Origin: Burkholderiales bacterium
GTDB lineage: Bacteria; Pseudomonadota; Gammaproteobacteria; Burkholderiales; SG8-41
NCBI GenBank assembly: GCA_019634975.1
Contig: JAHCAI010000002.1
Span: forward strand, 406,136-470,135
Length of the DNA: 64,000 bases
Direction: 5' to 3'
The first letter of the stretch is position 1; each line of letters starts with the position of its first letter. Below, piece by piece: positions 45,819 through 55,915 of this stretch. The notes beneath the pieces are model-generated. The model ran no database searches, was not told the origin of the DNA, and saw only the letters and a list, made by a program, of their open reading frames with translations. A program made the position numbers and the translations under genes.

Positions 45819-46310
45819 CTAGTCGCGGAAGTTCTTGAATTGCAGCGGGAAGTCGGTGACCGATTTGCGGATCAGCGCGATGGCGTCCTGCAGCAGGTCC
45901 TTCTTGGCGCCGGAGACGCGCACGACGTCGCCCTGGATGCTGCCCTGCACCTTCATCTTGCTGTCCTTGATCAGCTTGACGATTTTTTTCGCGAGCTCCT
46001 GCTCGATGCCCTCGCGCACGGTGATCGGCTGCTTCATCTTGTTGCCGCTGATGGTTTCGCCGTCGCCGAGCTTCAGGCAGCGGGTGTCGACGCCGCGCTT
46101 GGCGAGCTTGGCGGTCAGCACGTCGCGGACCTGGCTCAGCTTGAAATCGTCGTCGGCGAAGACGGTGAGGATCTTTTCCTTGTCGTTGATCTCGACGCGG
46201 GCATCCGATCCCTTGAAATCGAAGCGGGTGGAAACTTCCTTGTTGGTCTGGTCGACGGCGTTGCGCACTTCGACCTGGTTGACCTCGGAAACGATGTCGA
46301 ACGAGGGCAT
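45819..46310 (-). CDS. yajQ: YajQ family nucleotide-binding protein
   Basis: 163 residues. [40 protein letters not shown] and [25 protein letters not shown] are diagnostic of YajQ/DUF520, with [17 protein letters not shown] near the end. Family members bind nucleotides, and in Xanthomonas a homologue binds cyclic di-GMP. ATG 46310 is preceded by GAAGGGAGC. Confidence 0.95.
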   Translation of the reverse strand: MPSFDIVSEVNQVEVRNAVDQTNKEVSTRFDFKGSDARVEINDKEKILTVFADDDFKLSQVRDVLTAKLAKRGVDTRCLKLGDGETISGNKMKQPITVREGIEQELAKKIVKLIKDSKMKVQGSIQGDVVRVSGAKKDLLQDAIALIRKSVTDFPLQFKNFRD

Positions 46311-46373
46311 GGCATGCTCCCTTCTTTTGAATCAGGCCGGATTATACGCCCCGGGCTCCGCGGGGCCGTGCGC

Positions 46374-46958
46374 TCAGCGTCCGCGCGCGGCGCGCAGGCG
46401 CATGCACTGCACGTCGACCGGCAGGCCGGTGGCGTCGTCGAATTCGGCCGCGGTTTCGACTGCGCGGCGCGCAAGCGCCTCGGCGCCGAGCCGCCCGTCG
46501 TAGAGCGCGTGCAGCGCGCCCATCGCGTACGGGCTGCCGCTGCCGAAGGCGTAATAGCGCGAGAACTCCTGCACCGTGCGGTGGGCGACCACGCCGAAAA
46601 TGCCGTGACGGTTGGCGATCAGCGTGTCGAAGCGCGTTGACTCGAGCGGCTCGTCGTCATGGCTGCCGGGCAGCAGGTGGTACTCGCTCTTCAGCGCCGC
46701 ATGCAGCGACTGCCAGGCGCGGAAAATGGCTAGCGGCGTGTCGAAGCGCGGCTTCGCGGCGCGCCGGGAGAAGTAGTCCGAAAGTATGGTCTTGAAGGTG
46801 GCGTTGCCGGTCAGCCCGAGCCAGCTGTCGCCGACCTGCAGCAGCTTGCCGTGGTTGGCGACATAGGCCGCGCTTTCCTTGGCGGGCCCCCACTTGGTCA
46901 TGGTATCGGCGGCGATGGCCGCCTCGCCGCCCTTGCGCACCACGACGATGGTGGTCAT
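46374..46958 (-). CDS. Beta-proteobacterial proteasome homologue (BPH), Ntn-hydrolase
   Basis: 194 residues. After Met removal the protein starts TTIVVVRKGGEAAIAADTMTKWG, a proteasome/HslV-like opening with Thr1 and Asp17; NHGKLLQVGDSWLGLTGNA follows, with Lys37 as the likely equivalent of the catalytic Lys. YYAFGSGSPYAMGALHALYDG is the typical Ser-Gly-x-x-Ala/G segment near the C-terminus. There is no HslU-like gene nearby, which fits BPH rather than HslV. It lies 15 bases downstream of ppnP at the end of the arg block. Confidence 0.8.
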   Translation of the reverse strand: MTTIVVVRKGGEAAIAADTMTKWGPAKESAAYVANHGKLLQVGDSWLGLTGNATFKTILSDYFSRRAAKPRFDTPLAIFRAWQSLHAALKSEYHLLPGSHDDEPLESTRFDTLIANRHGIFGVVAHRTVQEFSRYYAFGSGSPYAMGALHALYDGRLGAEALARRAVETAAEFDDATGLPVDVQCMRLRAARGR

Positions 46959-46973
46959 GAGCCCAGCCGCTGT

Positions 46974-47282
46974 TCAGCCGAAATGGCAGACGTAGTGCAG
47001 GGTTTCCAGCGGCTCGATGTCGAAGCTGGATTTCGCCGGCACGTCGAAGCTGTCCCCCGCGTGCAGCGTGCGCCAGTCGCGGTCGCCCGGCAGCCTGACC
47101 TTGCACACGCCGGCGACGATCTCCATGCGCTCGGGAGCGTCGGTGGTGAAAGTCAGCACCGAGGGCAGGATCACGCCCACGGACTTGCGGCCGCCATCGG
47201 GCAGGTACACCGTGTGGCTGACGCACTTGCCGTCGAAATAGACGTTGGCGGTCTTGCTGACGGATACGTTGTCGAATTTCAT
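46974..47282 (-). CDS. ppnP: Pyrimidine/purine nucleoside phosphorylase PpnP
   Basis: 102 residues, cupin fold of the PpnP/DUF1255 family: [38 protein letters not shown] strand ([20 protein letters not shown]), [14 protein letters not shown] and [17 protein letters not shown]. It phosphorolyses several nucleosides. It sits 17 bases after argG and before BPH, probably cotranscribed. Confidence 0.93.
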   Translation of the reverse strand: MKFDNVSVSKTANVYFDGKCVSHTVYLPDGGRKSVGVILPSVLTFTTDAPERMEIVAGVCKVRLPGDRDWRTLHAGDSFDVPAKSSFDIEPLETLHYVCHFG

Positions 47283-47299
47283 GATGTCCTCCGGTGGTC

Positions 47300-48532
<1,233 letters not shown>

Positions 48533-48589
48533 ATGGCTGTATCCGTAGGGTTCAAGAGGGGCGGGCAGCGCCGGCGGCACTGCCAAAGA

Positions 48590-48640
48590 TCAGGGTTGCA
48601 CCTGTCCGAGCAGCAGGAACTCCATCAGCGCCTTTTGCGC
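48590..48640 (-). pseudogene. Remnant of an argF 3' end
   Basis: Reads AQKALMEFLLLGQVQP-stop, which matches the last 16 residues of the intact argF (AQKALMEFLLLGKVTP) in 14 of 16 positions, but most codons differ synonymously. The remnant uses high-GC codons; the intact gene's end uses TTT, TTA, TTG. A 48-codon ORF from ATG 48736 also ends here and overlaps the argF stop by ATGA; I do not regard it as a proven gene. Confidence 0.65.
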
Positions 48641-48661
48641 TTTTGGATTTTGGTGTCGGCC

Positions 48662-48703
48662 GGCATCGGGCGAGCCCGATGCCTTAACTTGCCAAGGCAA
48701 GTT
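48662..48703. repeat. Two adjacent palindromes between argF and argG
   Basis: GGCATCGGGC-GA-GCCCGATGCC (48662-48683) and AACTTGCC-AA-GGCAAGTT (48686-48703), both perfect. No T-runs, so not classical terminators. Confidence 0.7.
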
Positions 48704-48732
48704 GGCCTCTCCCGGAACCCAAGGCACGCGCT

Positions 48733-49653
48733 TCATGGGGTAACTTTGCCCAGCAATAAAAACTCCATCAACGCTTTCTGCGCGTGCAGGCGGTTCTCGG
48801 CTTCGTCCCAGACCACGCTCTGCGGGCCGTCGATGACCTCGGCGGTCACTTCCTCGCCGCGGTGCGCGGGCAGGCAGTGCATGAACAGCGCGTCCTTCTT
48901 TGCGGCGCGCATCATCTCGGCATCGACACACCAGTCCTCGAAGATGCGCTTGCGTTCCTCGTTCTCGGCTTCGAAACCCATGCTGGTCCAGACGTCGGTG
49001 GTGACGAGGTCGGCGTCGCGCACCGCGTCCATCGGGTCCTTGAATTCCTCGTAGTGGTCGGTGCCGTAGAGGCCGGCGCGCTCGGGCTCGACTTCGTAGC
49101 CGGGCGGCGTCGAGACATGGACGTTGAAATCGAGCACCTCCGCCGCCTGCAGCCAGGTGTTGCAGACGTTGTTGGAGTCGCCGATCCAGGCCACCGTGCG
49201 GCCGCGGATCGGGCCGCGGTGCTCGATGAAGGTGTAGATGTCGGCGAGGATCTGGCAGGGGTGGTATTCGTTGGTGAGGCCGTTGATGACCGGCACCCGG
49301 GAATGCGCCGAGAAGCGCTCGATGATCGACTGCTCGAAGGTGCGGATCATCACCAGGTCGACCATGCGCGTGATCACCCGCGCCATGTCCTCGATCGGCT
49401 CGCCGCGGCTGATCTGCGTGTCGGTGGCGGTGAGGTTGATCACCGAGCCGCCCATCTGCAGCATGCCGGCCTCGAAGGAGACGCGGGTGCGCGTGGACTG
49501 CTTCTCGAAGATCATCGCCAGCGTGCGGTCGTGCAGCGGCAGGTAAGGCTCATAGCGCTTGAAGCGCTCCTTGATCCATTTCACGCGCGCGAACACGTGC
49601 CCGTATTCGGCCGCTGTGAAATCCTTGAACTGGAGGTAATGGCGCAGTTGCAT
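48733..49653 (-). CDS. argF: Ornithine carbamoyltransferase
   Basis: 306 residues. Carbamoyl phosphate-binding KQSTRTRVSFE, the HPCQILADIYT motif, and the ornithine-binding HCLPAHRGEE are present; the domain order and length are normal. It makes citrulline. It lies 36 bases downstream of argD and leads into argG, forming argD-argF-argG. The last codons are AT-rich compared with the rest of the gene (see remnant at 48590-48640). Confidence 0.97.
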   Translation of the reverse strand: MQLRHYLQFKDFTAAEYGHVFARVKWIKERFKRYEPYLPLHDRTLAMIFEKQSTRTRVSFEAGMLQMGGSVINLTATDTQISRGEPIEDMARVITRMVDLVMIRTFEQSIIERFSAHSRVPVINGLTNEYHPCQILADIYTFIEHRGPIRGRTVAWIGDSNNVCNTWLQAAEVLDFNVHVSTPPGYEVEPERAGLYGTDHYEEFKDPMDAVRDADLVTTDVWTSMGFEAENEERKRIFEDWCVDAEMMRAAKKDALFMHCLPAHRGEEVTAEVIDGPQSVVWDEAENRLHAQKALMEFLLLGKVTP

Positions 49654-49689
49654 GAGTTTCGCGAGGGGGGCGCCGAAGGCGCGCCCCGC

Positions 49690-50880
49690 TCAGGCGGCCG
49701 CCGGGGCGGCCTTCATCAGGAATGAACGGATCATCGGCGCGAGCTGGCCGACCAGCTGGTCGGCTTCGCCGCGCGACATCACCAGCGGCGGCACCAGCCG
49801 CACGACGTTGTCGGCGGTGACGTTGATCAGCAGTCCCGCCTCGAGCGCGGCTTTCACGAGGTCGCCGCAGGGCCGGTCGAGTTCGATGCCGATCATCATG
49901 CCCTTGCCGCGGATGTCGCGGACGCCCGGCGTCTCGGCCAGCGCGTGCCTCAGTCCGGCCTGGATGTGCGCACCCACCTCGGCGGCATTCCGGCACAGGT
50001 TCTCGGATTCGATGATGTCGATGGTGGCGAGCGCCGCCGTGCAGGCGAGCAGGTTGCCGCCGAAGGTCGAGCCGTGGCTGCCCGGTTGGAACAGCGTGGC
50101 CGCCTCGCCGCGGGCGACGCAGGCGCCGACCGGCACGCCGCCGCCGAGGCCCTTGGCGAGGGTGATCACGTCGGGCATCACGCCGTAATGCTGGAAGGCG
50201 AACATCCTGCCGGTGCGGCCCATGCCGGTCTGCACTTCGTCGAGCATCAGCAGCCAGCCGTTGGCGTCGCAGATTTCGCGCAGGCCCTTGAGATAGCCGT
50301 CGCCGCAGACGCTGACGCCGCCTTCGCCCTGCACCAGCTCGGCGAGCACGGCGACCACGTTGCGGTTGGAGGCGGCGACGCGCTGCACGGCTTCAAGATC
50401 GTTGAAGGGCACGCGCACGAAACCGGTCACCAGCGGCTCGAAGCCCGCCTGTACCTTGCGGCTGCCGGTGGCCGACAGCGTCGCCATCGTGCGGCCGTGG
50501 AAGGACTTTTCGAGCACCACCACCGCGGGATTCTCGACGCCCTTCTTGTGGCCGTAGTAGCGCGCGAGCTTGATCGCCGCCTCGTTGGCTTCGGCGCCGG
50601 AATTGCAGAAGAACACCTTGTCCATGCCGGAGGCCGCGGCAATCCGGTCGGCGAGTTTTTCCTGGGCGGTGATCTGGTAGATGTTGGAGGTGTGGATCAG
50701 CTTGCCGACCTGGTCGCGCAGCGCCGCCACCAGCTTCGGGTGGCTGTGGCCGACCGCATTCACGGCGACGCCCGCCAGCGCATCCAGGTAACGCTTGCCC
50801 TGTGTGTCCCACAGCCAGACACCTTCCCCGCGCTCGAAGGCGACCGGCAGCCGGCTGTAGGTGTTCATCACGTGAGACAT
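49690..50880 (-). CDS. argD: Acetylornithine aminotransferase
   Basis: 396-residue class III PLP aminotransferase. FFCNSGAEANEAAIKLARYYGHKKG, KSFHGRTMATLSATG, LMLDEVQTGMGRTG and the PLP lysine in TLAKGLGGGVPVGA are present. It transaminates N-acetylglutamate semialdehyde to acetylornithine. First gene of the arg block. A GGCGGC-CTCA-CGCCGCC type hairpin (about 50908-50928) lies in its upstream region. Confidence 0.95.
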   Translation of the reverse strand: MSHVMNTYSRLPVAFERGEGVWLWDTQGKRYLDALAGVAVNAVGHSHPKLVAALRDQVGKLIHTSNIYQITAQEKLADRIAAASGMDKVFFCNSGAEANEAAIKLARYYGHKKGVENPAVVVLEKSFHGRTMATLSATGSRKVQAGFEPLVTGFVRVPFNDLEAVQRVAASNRNVVAVLAELVQGEGGVSVCGDGYLKGLREICDANGWLLMLDEVQTGMGRTGRMFAFQHYGVMPDVITLAKGLGGGVPVGACVARGEAATLFQPGSHGSTFGGNLLACTAALATIDIIESENLCRNAAEVGAHIQAGLRHALAETPGVRDIRGKGMMIGIELDRPCGDLVKAALEAGLLINVTADNVVRLVPPLVMSRGEADQLVGQLAPMIRSFLMKAAPAAA

Positions 50881-51049
50881 GGTGCATCGATCTCCACAAA
50901 AACAGACGGCGGCCTCACGCCGCCGACCAAACTATTCTTAACCACCCCGTAGTGCTTGGCAAGCGGAATTTCCACGGCTTCCAGAGCGGAAAGAGGGTCC
51001 TTCTGCTAGACTTTTTCCCCCTCAAAACAGCCTGCAGGCGGATCCCATC

Positions 51050-51388
51050 ATGTTCGACGGCGCACCCGAAATCGTCATCCAGGGCATCACCGAATCCGGA
51101 GAAACCTTCCGCCCCAGCGACTGGGCGGAACGCCTGAGCGGCATGCTGTCGGTGTTCGGCGATGACGGGCACCTTGCCTACTCGCCCTTCCTGAAACCGA
51201 TCTTCGCCGGCGGGATACACTGCGTTGCGGTGGACCGGGTGCTGGAGAACCGCAATCCCGCGGCCTTCGAATTCCTGCTCCAGTTCGCCCGCGACAACCG
51301 CCTGAAAATGCGTCCGGGGCGAAGGGCAAAGCGGCCCGAGGATGCCGCCGGTATGCCGCCCGGAGCTGCACCGGCCGGCGGTGCCTGA
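51050..51388 (+). CDS. DUF3579 family protein
   Basis: 112 residues: MFDGAPEIVIQGITESGETFRPSDWAERLSGML, then YSPFLKPIFAGGIHCVAVDRVLENRNPAAFEFLLQFARDNRL. This is the DUF3579 pattern, a small family mainly in Betaproteobacteria with no assigned function. The tail after residue 90 is basic, then Pro/Gly/Ala-rich. Soluble. Divergent from argD and convergent with rpsT. Confidence 0.85.
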   Translation: MFDGAPEIVIQGITESGETFRPSDWAERLSGMLSVFGDDGHLAYSPFLKPIFAGGIHCVAVDRVLENRNPAAFEFLLQFARDNRLKMRPGRRAKRPEDAAGMPPGAAPAGGA

Positions 51389-51451
51389 AAAAGGAAGTGT
51401 TGCCTGCTGCCGCTCAGCGTGGCCGGCGCAGGCCGGTCACGCCAGGCACTG

Positions 51452-51715
51452 TCAGGCCATCGCCTTGAGGGCGGCCGACAGGCGGCTCTTGTGACGGGCC
51501 GCGGTGTTCTTGTGCATGATGTCCTTGTCGGCGATCGAATCGATCTTGCTCACCGACTTCTGGAACAGGGCTTTCGCGGCGTCCTTGTTGCCGGCGGCGA
51601 TCGCCTTGCGCACATCCTTGATCGCGGTGCGCAGCGCGGAGCGCTGTGCCATGTTGCGCGCGCGGCGTTTGACGGCCTGACGGGCGGCTTTTTTGGCTGA
51701 AGCAGTATTGGCCAT
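51452..51715 (-). CDS. rpsT: 30S ribosomal protein S20
   Basis: 87 residues: [44 protein letters not shown] and the C-terminal [26 protein letters not shown] 51715 is preceded by GGAGTTTAC. Typical monocistronic position divergent from murJ. Confidence 0.97.
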   Translation of the reverse strand: MANTASAKKAARQAVKRRARNMAQRSALRTAIKDVRKAIAAGNKDAAKALFQKSVSKIDSIADKDIMHKNTAARHKSRLSAALKAMA

Positions 51716-51835
51716 GTAAACTCCGGATTTCTTTGGGGAAATGGGCGATTCGGAAAAGGGCGCAATGATAAAGAAAACCCGCTCCTTCCGCAAGTCCGGC
51801 CGCATCGTCTCGGCTGCTGGCGAAATCCCGGAAAA

Positions 51836-53374
51836 ATGAATCTGCTCAAGGCTTTAGCCACGGTCAGCAGCATGACGCTGCTGTCGCGGGTGCTCGGTTT
51901 CGTGCGCGATGCGGTCATTGCCCGGGTCTTCGGCGCCGGCCTGATGACCGACGCCTTCTTCGTCGCCTTCAAGATCCCCAACCTGCTGCGCCGGCTGTTT
52001 GCCGAGGGCGCGTTCTCCCAGGCCTTCGTGCCGATACTCGCCGAGTACCGGAACCGCCGCGGCGAGGCTGAGACCCGCGCGCTGGTCGACCATGTCGCGG
52101 GCGCGCTGGCGCTGGCGCTGGTCGCGGTGACCGTGGCCGGCGTGTTGGCGGCGTCCTGGATCGTCGCCATCAGTGCGCCGGGCTTCGTGACGACGCCGGA
52201 GAAGTTCGCGCTGACCGTCGATCTGCTGCGCATCGTCTTCCCGTACATCCTGTTCATTGCGCTGACCGCGCTCGCCGGCGGCATCCTCAACACCTGGAGC
52301 CGCTTCGCGGTGCCGGCCTTCACGCCGGTGCTGCTCAACCTGTCCTTCATCGGCTTCGCGCTGTTCGCGGCGCCGTTTTTCGATCCGCCGGTGAAGGCGC
52401 TCGCCTGGGCGGTGTTCTGCGGCGGCCTGCTGCAACTCGCGCTGCAGCTGCCGTTCCTCGCCCGTATCGGCATGCTGCCGCGTTTCCGCCTGGATTTTCG
52501 CGACGAAGGCGTGCGCCGCGTGCTGCGGCAGATGGCGCCCGCGGTGTTCGGCGTGTCGGTCGGCCAGGTGAGCCTGCTGATCAACAACATCTTCGCGTCC
52601 TTCCTCGTCACCGGCAGCGTGACCTGGCTGTACTTCGCCGACCGCCTGATGGAGTTTCCGGCGGGCATGCTCGGCGTCGCGCTGGGCACCATCCTGCTGC
52701 CCAGCCTGGCGAAATGCCACGCCGAGGATTCGGGGCGCGCGTACTCGGAGCTGCTCGACTGGGGCCTGCGCCTGGTGCTGCTGCTGGCGGTGCCGGCCGC
52801 CCTGGCCTTGGCGCTGCTCGCCGTGCCGCTGATCACGACGCTGTTCCACTATGGCGCCTTCACCGCCACCGATGTCATCAATACCCGCGACGCGGTGATC
52901 GCCTATTCGGCCGGGCTGGTCGCGCTGATCGCGGTGAAGGTGCTGGCGCCGGGCTTCTACGCGAAGCAGGACATCCGCACGCCGGTGAAATTCGCGGTGG
53001 TGACGCTGGTCGCGACGCAGCTGATGAACCTGGTGTTCATCTGGGAACTGCGCCACGCCGGGCTCGCGCTGGCGATCAGCCTCGGCGCCTGCCTCAACGC
53101 CGGCCTGCTGCTGCGCGGCCTGCGCCGCCGCGCGATCTACCAGCCGCAGCCGGGCTGGGGCATTTTCGTCTGCAAGCTGGTGTTCGCGGTCTACGTGATG
53201 GGCGCGGTGTTGTGGCTGCTTGCCGGAGATGCCACGTCCTGGCTGGCCGCCTCCGCCGTGGAGCGCGTGTCGCGCCTGGCGCTGCTGGTGGCGGCCGGCG
53301 GTTCGGCGTATTTTGCCGTGCTGTGGCTGCTCGGCTTCCGCATCCGCGATTTCTCGCGCAGGGCGCGCGGCTGA
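51836..53374 (+). CDS. murJ: Lipid II flippase MurJ
   Basis: 512 residues, 14 predicted membrane helices. Family segments include [95 protein letters not shown] and [20 protein letters not shown]. It flips lipid II across the inner membrane during peptidoglycan synthesis. ATG 51836. Ends 15 bases before the convergent permease gene. Confidence 0.96.
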   Translation: MNLLKALATVSSMTLLSRVLGFVRDAVIARVFGAGLMTDAFFVAFKIPNLLRRLFAEGAFSQAFVPILAEYRNRRGEAETRALVDHVAGALALALVAVTVAGVLAASWIVAISAPGFVTTPEKFALTVDLLRIVFPYILFIALTALAGGILNTWSRFAVPAFTPVLLNLSFIGFALFAAPFFDPPVKALAWAVFCGGLLQLALQLPFLARIGMLPRFRLDFRDEGVRRVLRQMAPAVFGVSVGQVSLLINNIFASFLVTGSVTWLYFADRLMEFPAGMLGVALGTILLPSLAKCHAEDSGRAYSELLDWGLRLVLLLAVPAALALALLAVPLITTLFHYGAFTATDVINTRDAVIAYSAGLVALIAVKVLAPGFYAKQDIRTPVKFAVVTLVATQLMNLVFIWELRHAGLALAISLGACLNAGLLLRGLRRRAIYQPQPGWGIFVCKLVFAVYVMGAVLWLLAGDATSWLAASAVERVSRLALLVAAGGSAYFAVLWLLGFRIRDFSRRARG

Positions 53375-53389
53375 TGCCCTGACCGGCGC

Positions 53390-54232
53390 TCAGCGCTGCA
53401 GCAGGCGCCGCGACAGGTAGGACGCGAAGTCCACCATGGCCACCAGCAGGATCATCGCGACCAGGATCGAGCTGGTTTCGTTCATGTGGAAGAGGCCCAT
53501 GTGGAAGGCCAGCATCTGGCCGAGCCCGCCGCCGCCGACCACGCCGAGCACGGCCGCGGCGCGGATGTTGTTCTCCCAGCGGTACAGCGTGTATGACAGC
53601 AGCTGCGGCAGGATCTGCGGGAGAGTCGCGTAGAGAAAGACGCGGCCTGCCGGCACGCCGCGCGCGCGCAGCGCGAAGGCCGGCCCCGCCGGCGCATTCT
53701 CGACGGCCTCGGCAAACAGCCGGCCGAGCACGCCGGTGGTGTGCAGGGCCAGCGCCAGCGTGCCGGCGAAAGGGCCCAGCCCCGCGGAGATGATCAGCAG
53801 CGCTGCCCACACCAGTTCCGGTATCGAGCGCAGGCCGTTCAGCACCAGCCGCGTCGGCGCGCGCCAGTACGCGGGATCGCCGGGATGGCTGCGGCTCGCC
53901 GGCAGCGCCAGCGCGAGCCCGGCCGCCGCGGCAATCAGCGTGCCCAGCGCCGACATCGCCAGCGTTTCGAGGCTGGCGATCGCGAGCCGGCCGAGAAACT
54001 CCGCGTTGGTCGCCGGAGTTGTCAGTTCGCCGAGGAAGCGGCCCATCTTGCGCAGCGCATCCAGCGACAGGAATTTCGCCCACTGCAGGTCGAGGGTCCA
54101 GAAGCTGGCGGCTGTAAGCGCGGCGAGGCCGAGCACGAACCAGCACACCGCGCAGCGCGCGTCGAAAAGCTGCGGCGGCAGCCGGTAGGTCTCGTTGGCC
54201 GCGGACGGCGCGGAATTGTCGCGGGACGCCAT
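53390..54232 (-). CDS. PhnE-like ABC transporter permease (second copy)
   Basis: 280 residues from ATG 54232; the ORF upstream to 55477 is out of frame with the genes there. About six membrane helices. The EAA-type loop (TLPQILPQLLSYTLYRWENNIRAAAVLGVVGGGGLGQ) is typical of phosphonate/phosphite/selenate permeases, and GLRSIPELVWAALLI is shared with the first copy. Its start overlaps the stop of the first permease (TGATG), so the two are translated together and probably form a heterodimer. Confidence 0.88.
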   Translation of the reverse strand: MASRDNSAPSAANETYRLPPQLFDARCAVCWFVLGLAALTAASFWTLDLQWAKFLSLDALRKMGRFLGELTTPATNAEFLGRLAIASLETLAMSALGTLIAAAAGLALALPASRSHPGDPAYWRAPTRLVLNGLRSIPELVWAALLIISAGLGPFAGTLALALHTTGVLGRLFAEAVENAPAGPAFALRARGVPAGRVFLYATLPQILPQLLSYTLYRWENNIRAAAVLGVVGGGGLGQMLAFHMGLFHMNETSSILVAMILLVAMVDFASYLSRRLLQR

Positions 54233-55068
54233 CAGGCGATCCTCTTCCTGAGCCAACCGCTCGCGTAGTCGGCGAGCGCGACCAGCAGCATGAACACGAT
54301 CAGCATGGTCGCGACTTCCGAGCCCTGGAACATTTTCATCGAGTTGTCCATCTGCTGGCCGAGGCCGCCGGCGCCGACGAAGCCGAGCACCGCCGAGGAG
54401 CGGATCGCGCATTCCCAGCGGTAGACCGTGTAGCTGGTCAGTTCCGGCGCGCTCTGCGGCAGCAGGCCGTAGAAAAAGGCCTGCAGGCGGCCAGCGCCGT
54501 TGCGCAGCAGCGTGCGCGTGGCGTGGGTTTCGTCGCTTTCGAGGATTTCGCCGTAGACCTTGCCGAGCATGCCGCCGTAGGTCAGCGCGATGGCGAGCAC
54601 GCCGGCGGTGGGGCCGAGGCCCACCACGCGCACGAACACCAGCGCCCACACCAGTTCGGGGATGCTGCGCAGGACGATCAGTAGCCAGCGCACGCCCTGG
54701 CGCAGCACGAAGGGCAGCGCGTGCATGCGTCCGGTCAGCGCCGAGATCGAGATCGCGCTGGTCGACAGCAGCGTCAGCGGGATCGCCACCAGCAGTGCCA
54801 GCGCCATGCCGGCGGTGGCGATGGCCACGGTGCGCCAGGCTTCGCGCGCCACCAGCAGCAGGAATTCGCCCTCGATCTTCGGCGGGAAAAAATCGCCGAG
54901 GAAGCGCTGCGTCGATTTCAGGGTTTCCGGCTCGAACAGGGTCCAGGGACGGAACTCGGTGACCACCAGTGCCGGTGCCAGCAGCACCAGCGCGGCGCAG
55001 AACCAGAACAGGCGCGGCAGCCAGGCGGGGTCGCGGTGTTGCGGCAGCACGGAGACGGCAGTGTCCAC
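54232..55068 (-). CDS. PhnE-like ABC transporter permease (first copy)
   Basis: 278 residues from GTG 55068. Segments LRSIPELVWALVFVRVVGLGPTAG, LPQSAPELTSYTVYRWECAIRSSAVLGFVGAGGLGQQMDN are the family hallmarks. Inner membrane, about six helices. It lies 9 bases downstream of the ATPase gene in a phnD-phnC-phnE-phnE order. Confidence 0.88.
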   Translation of the reverse strand: MDTAVSVLPQHRDPAWLPRLFWFCAALVLLAPALVVTEFRPWTLFEPETLKSTQRFLGDFFPPKIEGEFLLLVAREAWRTVAIATAGMALALLVAIPLTLLSTSAISISALTGRMHALPFVLRQGVRWLLIVLRSIPELVWALVFVRVVGLGPTAGVLAIALTYGGMLGKVYGEILESDETHATRTLLRNGAGRLQAFFYGLLPQSAPELTSYTVYRWECAIRSSAVLGFVGAGGLGQQMDNSMKMFQGSEVATMLIVFMLLVALADYASGWLRKRIA

Positions 55069-55077
55069 GCGCGGTCC

Positions 55078-55908
55078 TCAGCGGCAGTAGAGCGGGGCCT
55101 GGGCGCCGCCTGAGGCGTCTTCGGGGGGCGGGGGCGGCCCCGCGCCCAGCAGTTCTTCCTCGTGCTGGGCGTAGAGCGTGGCGAGGCGCTCGCGGGTGAC
55201 TTCGCGCGAGGGCAGGTCGAACTGCAGCTCGCCGTCGCGCAGGCCGATCACGCGCGGAAAGCGCGTGGCGACATCGACCTGGTGCAGCGTGGTGACCAGC
55301 GTGGCGCCGCATTCCGTGGCGCAGCGGGTCAGGGTGTCGATGGCCTGCGCGGCGCGCGAGGGATCGAGCGAGGACAGCGGCTCGTCGACCAGCCACAGCG
55401 AGGCCGAGGACAGCAGCGCGCGCGCCAGGCCGACGCGCTGGCGCTCGCCGCCGGACAGCCGGTCGACGCGCTGCCACAGCTTGCCGGCGAGGTCGAAGCG
55501 CGCCAGCGCGGACTCGGCTTCAGCGATATGGGTCGGATAGAACAGTGAACGCAGGCTCGCGAACAGCGACTGCTGCGGCAGGCGCGCCGCCAGCACCGCG
55601 GTGACGACCCGCTGCCGCGGCGGCAGCGGCGGCGTCTGCGGCGCGAGGAACAGCCGGCCGCGCAGCTTCTGCAGCTGCGCGACCGGCAGGGCCCAGGGAT
55701 CGGTGCCGTCCAGTTCGATACGGCCCGCCGCCGGCTTAAGCGCGCAGGCCAGCGCGTGCAGCAGCGTGGTCTTGCCGGCGCCCGAGGGGCCGATCACGGC
55801 GAGCTGTTCGCCCGGCGCGATGGTCAGCGTCAGCGGCTTCAGTGCCGGCGCGGTCGCGCCGGCGGCTGCCGGATGGCGGGCCGCCAGCGCCGAGAGGGTG
55901 ATGCGCAT
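55078..55908 (-). CDS. PhnC-like ABC transporter ATP-binding protein
   Basis: 276 residues. Walker A is VIGPSGAGKTTLLHALA, the Q-loop is FLAPQTPPL, the signature motif LSGGERQRVGLARALL and Walker B LWLVDEPLSSLDP. The C-terminus has a Pro-rich extension. It energises the import of the ligand held by the binding protein encoded just upstream (7 bases apart). Confidence 0.92.
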   Translation of the reverse strand: MRITLSALAARHPAAAGATAPALKPLTLTIAPGEQLAVIGPSGAGKTTLLHALACALKPAAGRIELDGTDPWALPVAQLQKLRGRLFLAPQTPPLPPRQRVVTAVLAARLPQQSLFASLRSLFYPTHIAEAESALARFDLAGKLWQRVDRLSGGERQRVGLARALLSSASLWLVDEPLSSLDPSRAAQAIDTLTRCATECGATLVTTLHQVDVATRFPRVIGLRDGELQFDLPSREVTRERLATLYAQHEEELLGAGPPPPPEDASGGAQAPLYCR

Positions 55909-55915
55909 GCCGCGG

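Noticed and set aside
48590..48736. 48-codon ORF overlapping the argF stop
   Set aside because: Its end is the argF remnant and the rest contains palindromes; no independent evidence of translation beyond the ATGA overlap.
53390..55477. 695-codon ORF covering two permease genes
   Set aside because: Only the part from 54232 down is a permease in this frame; the upstream part is a shadow of the first permease and the ATPase gene.
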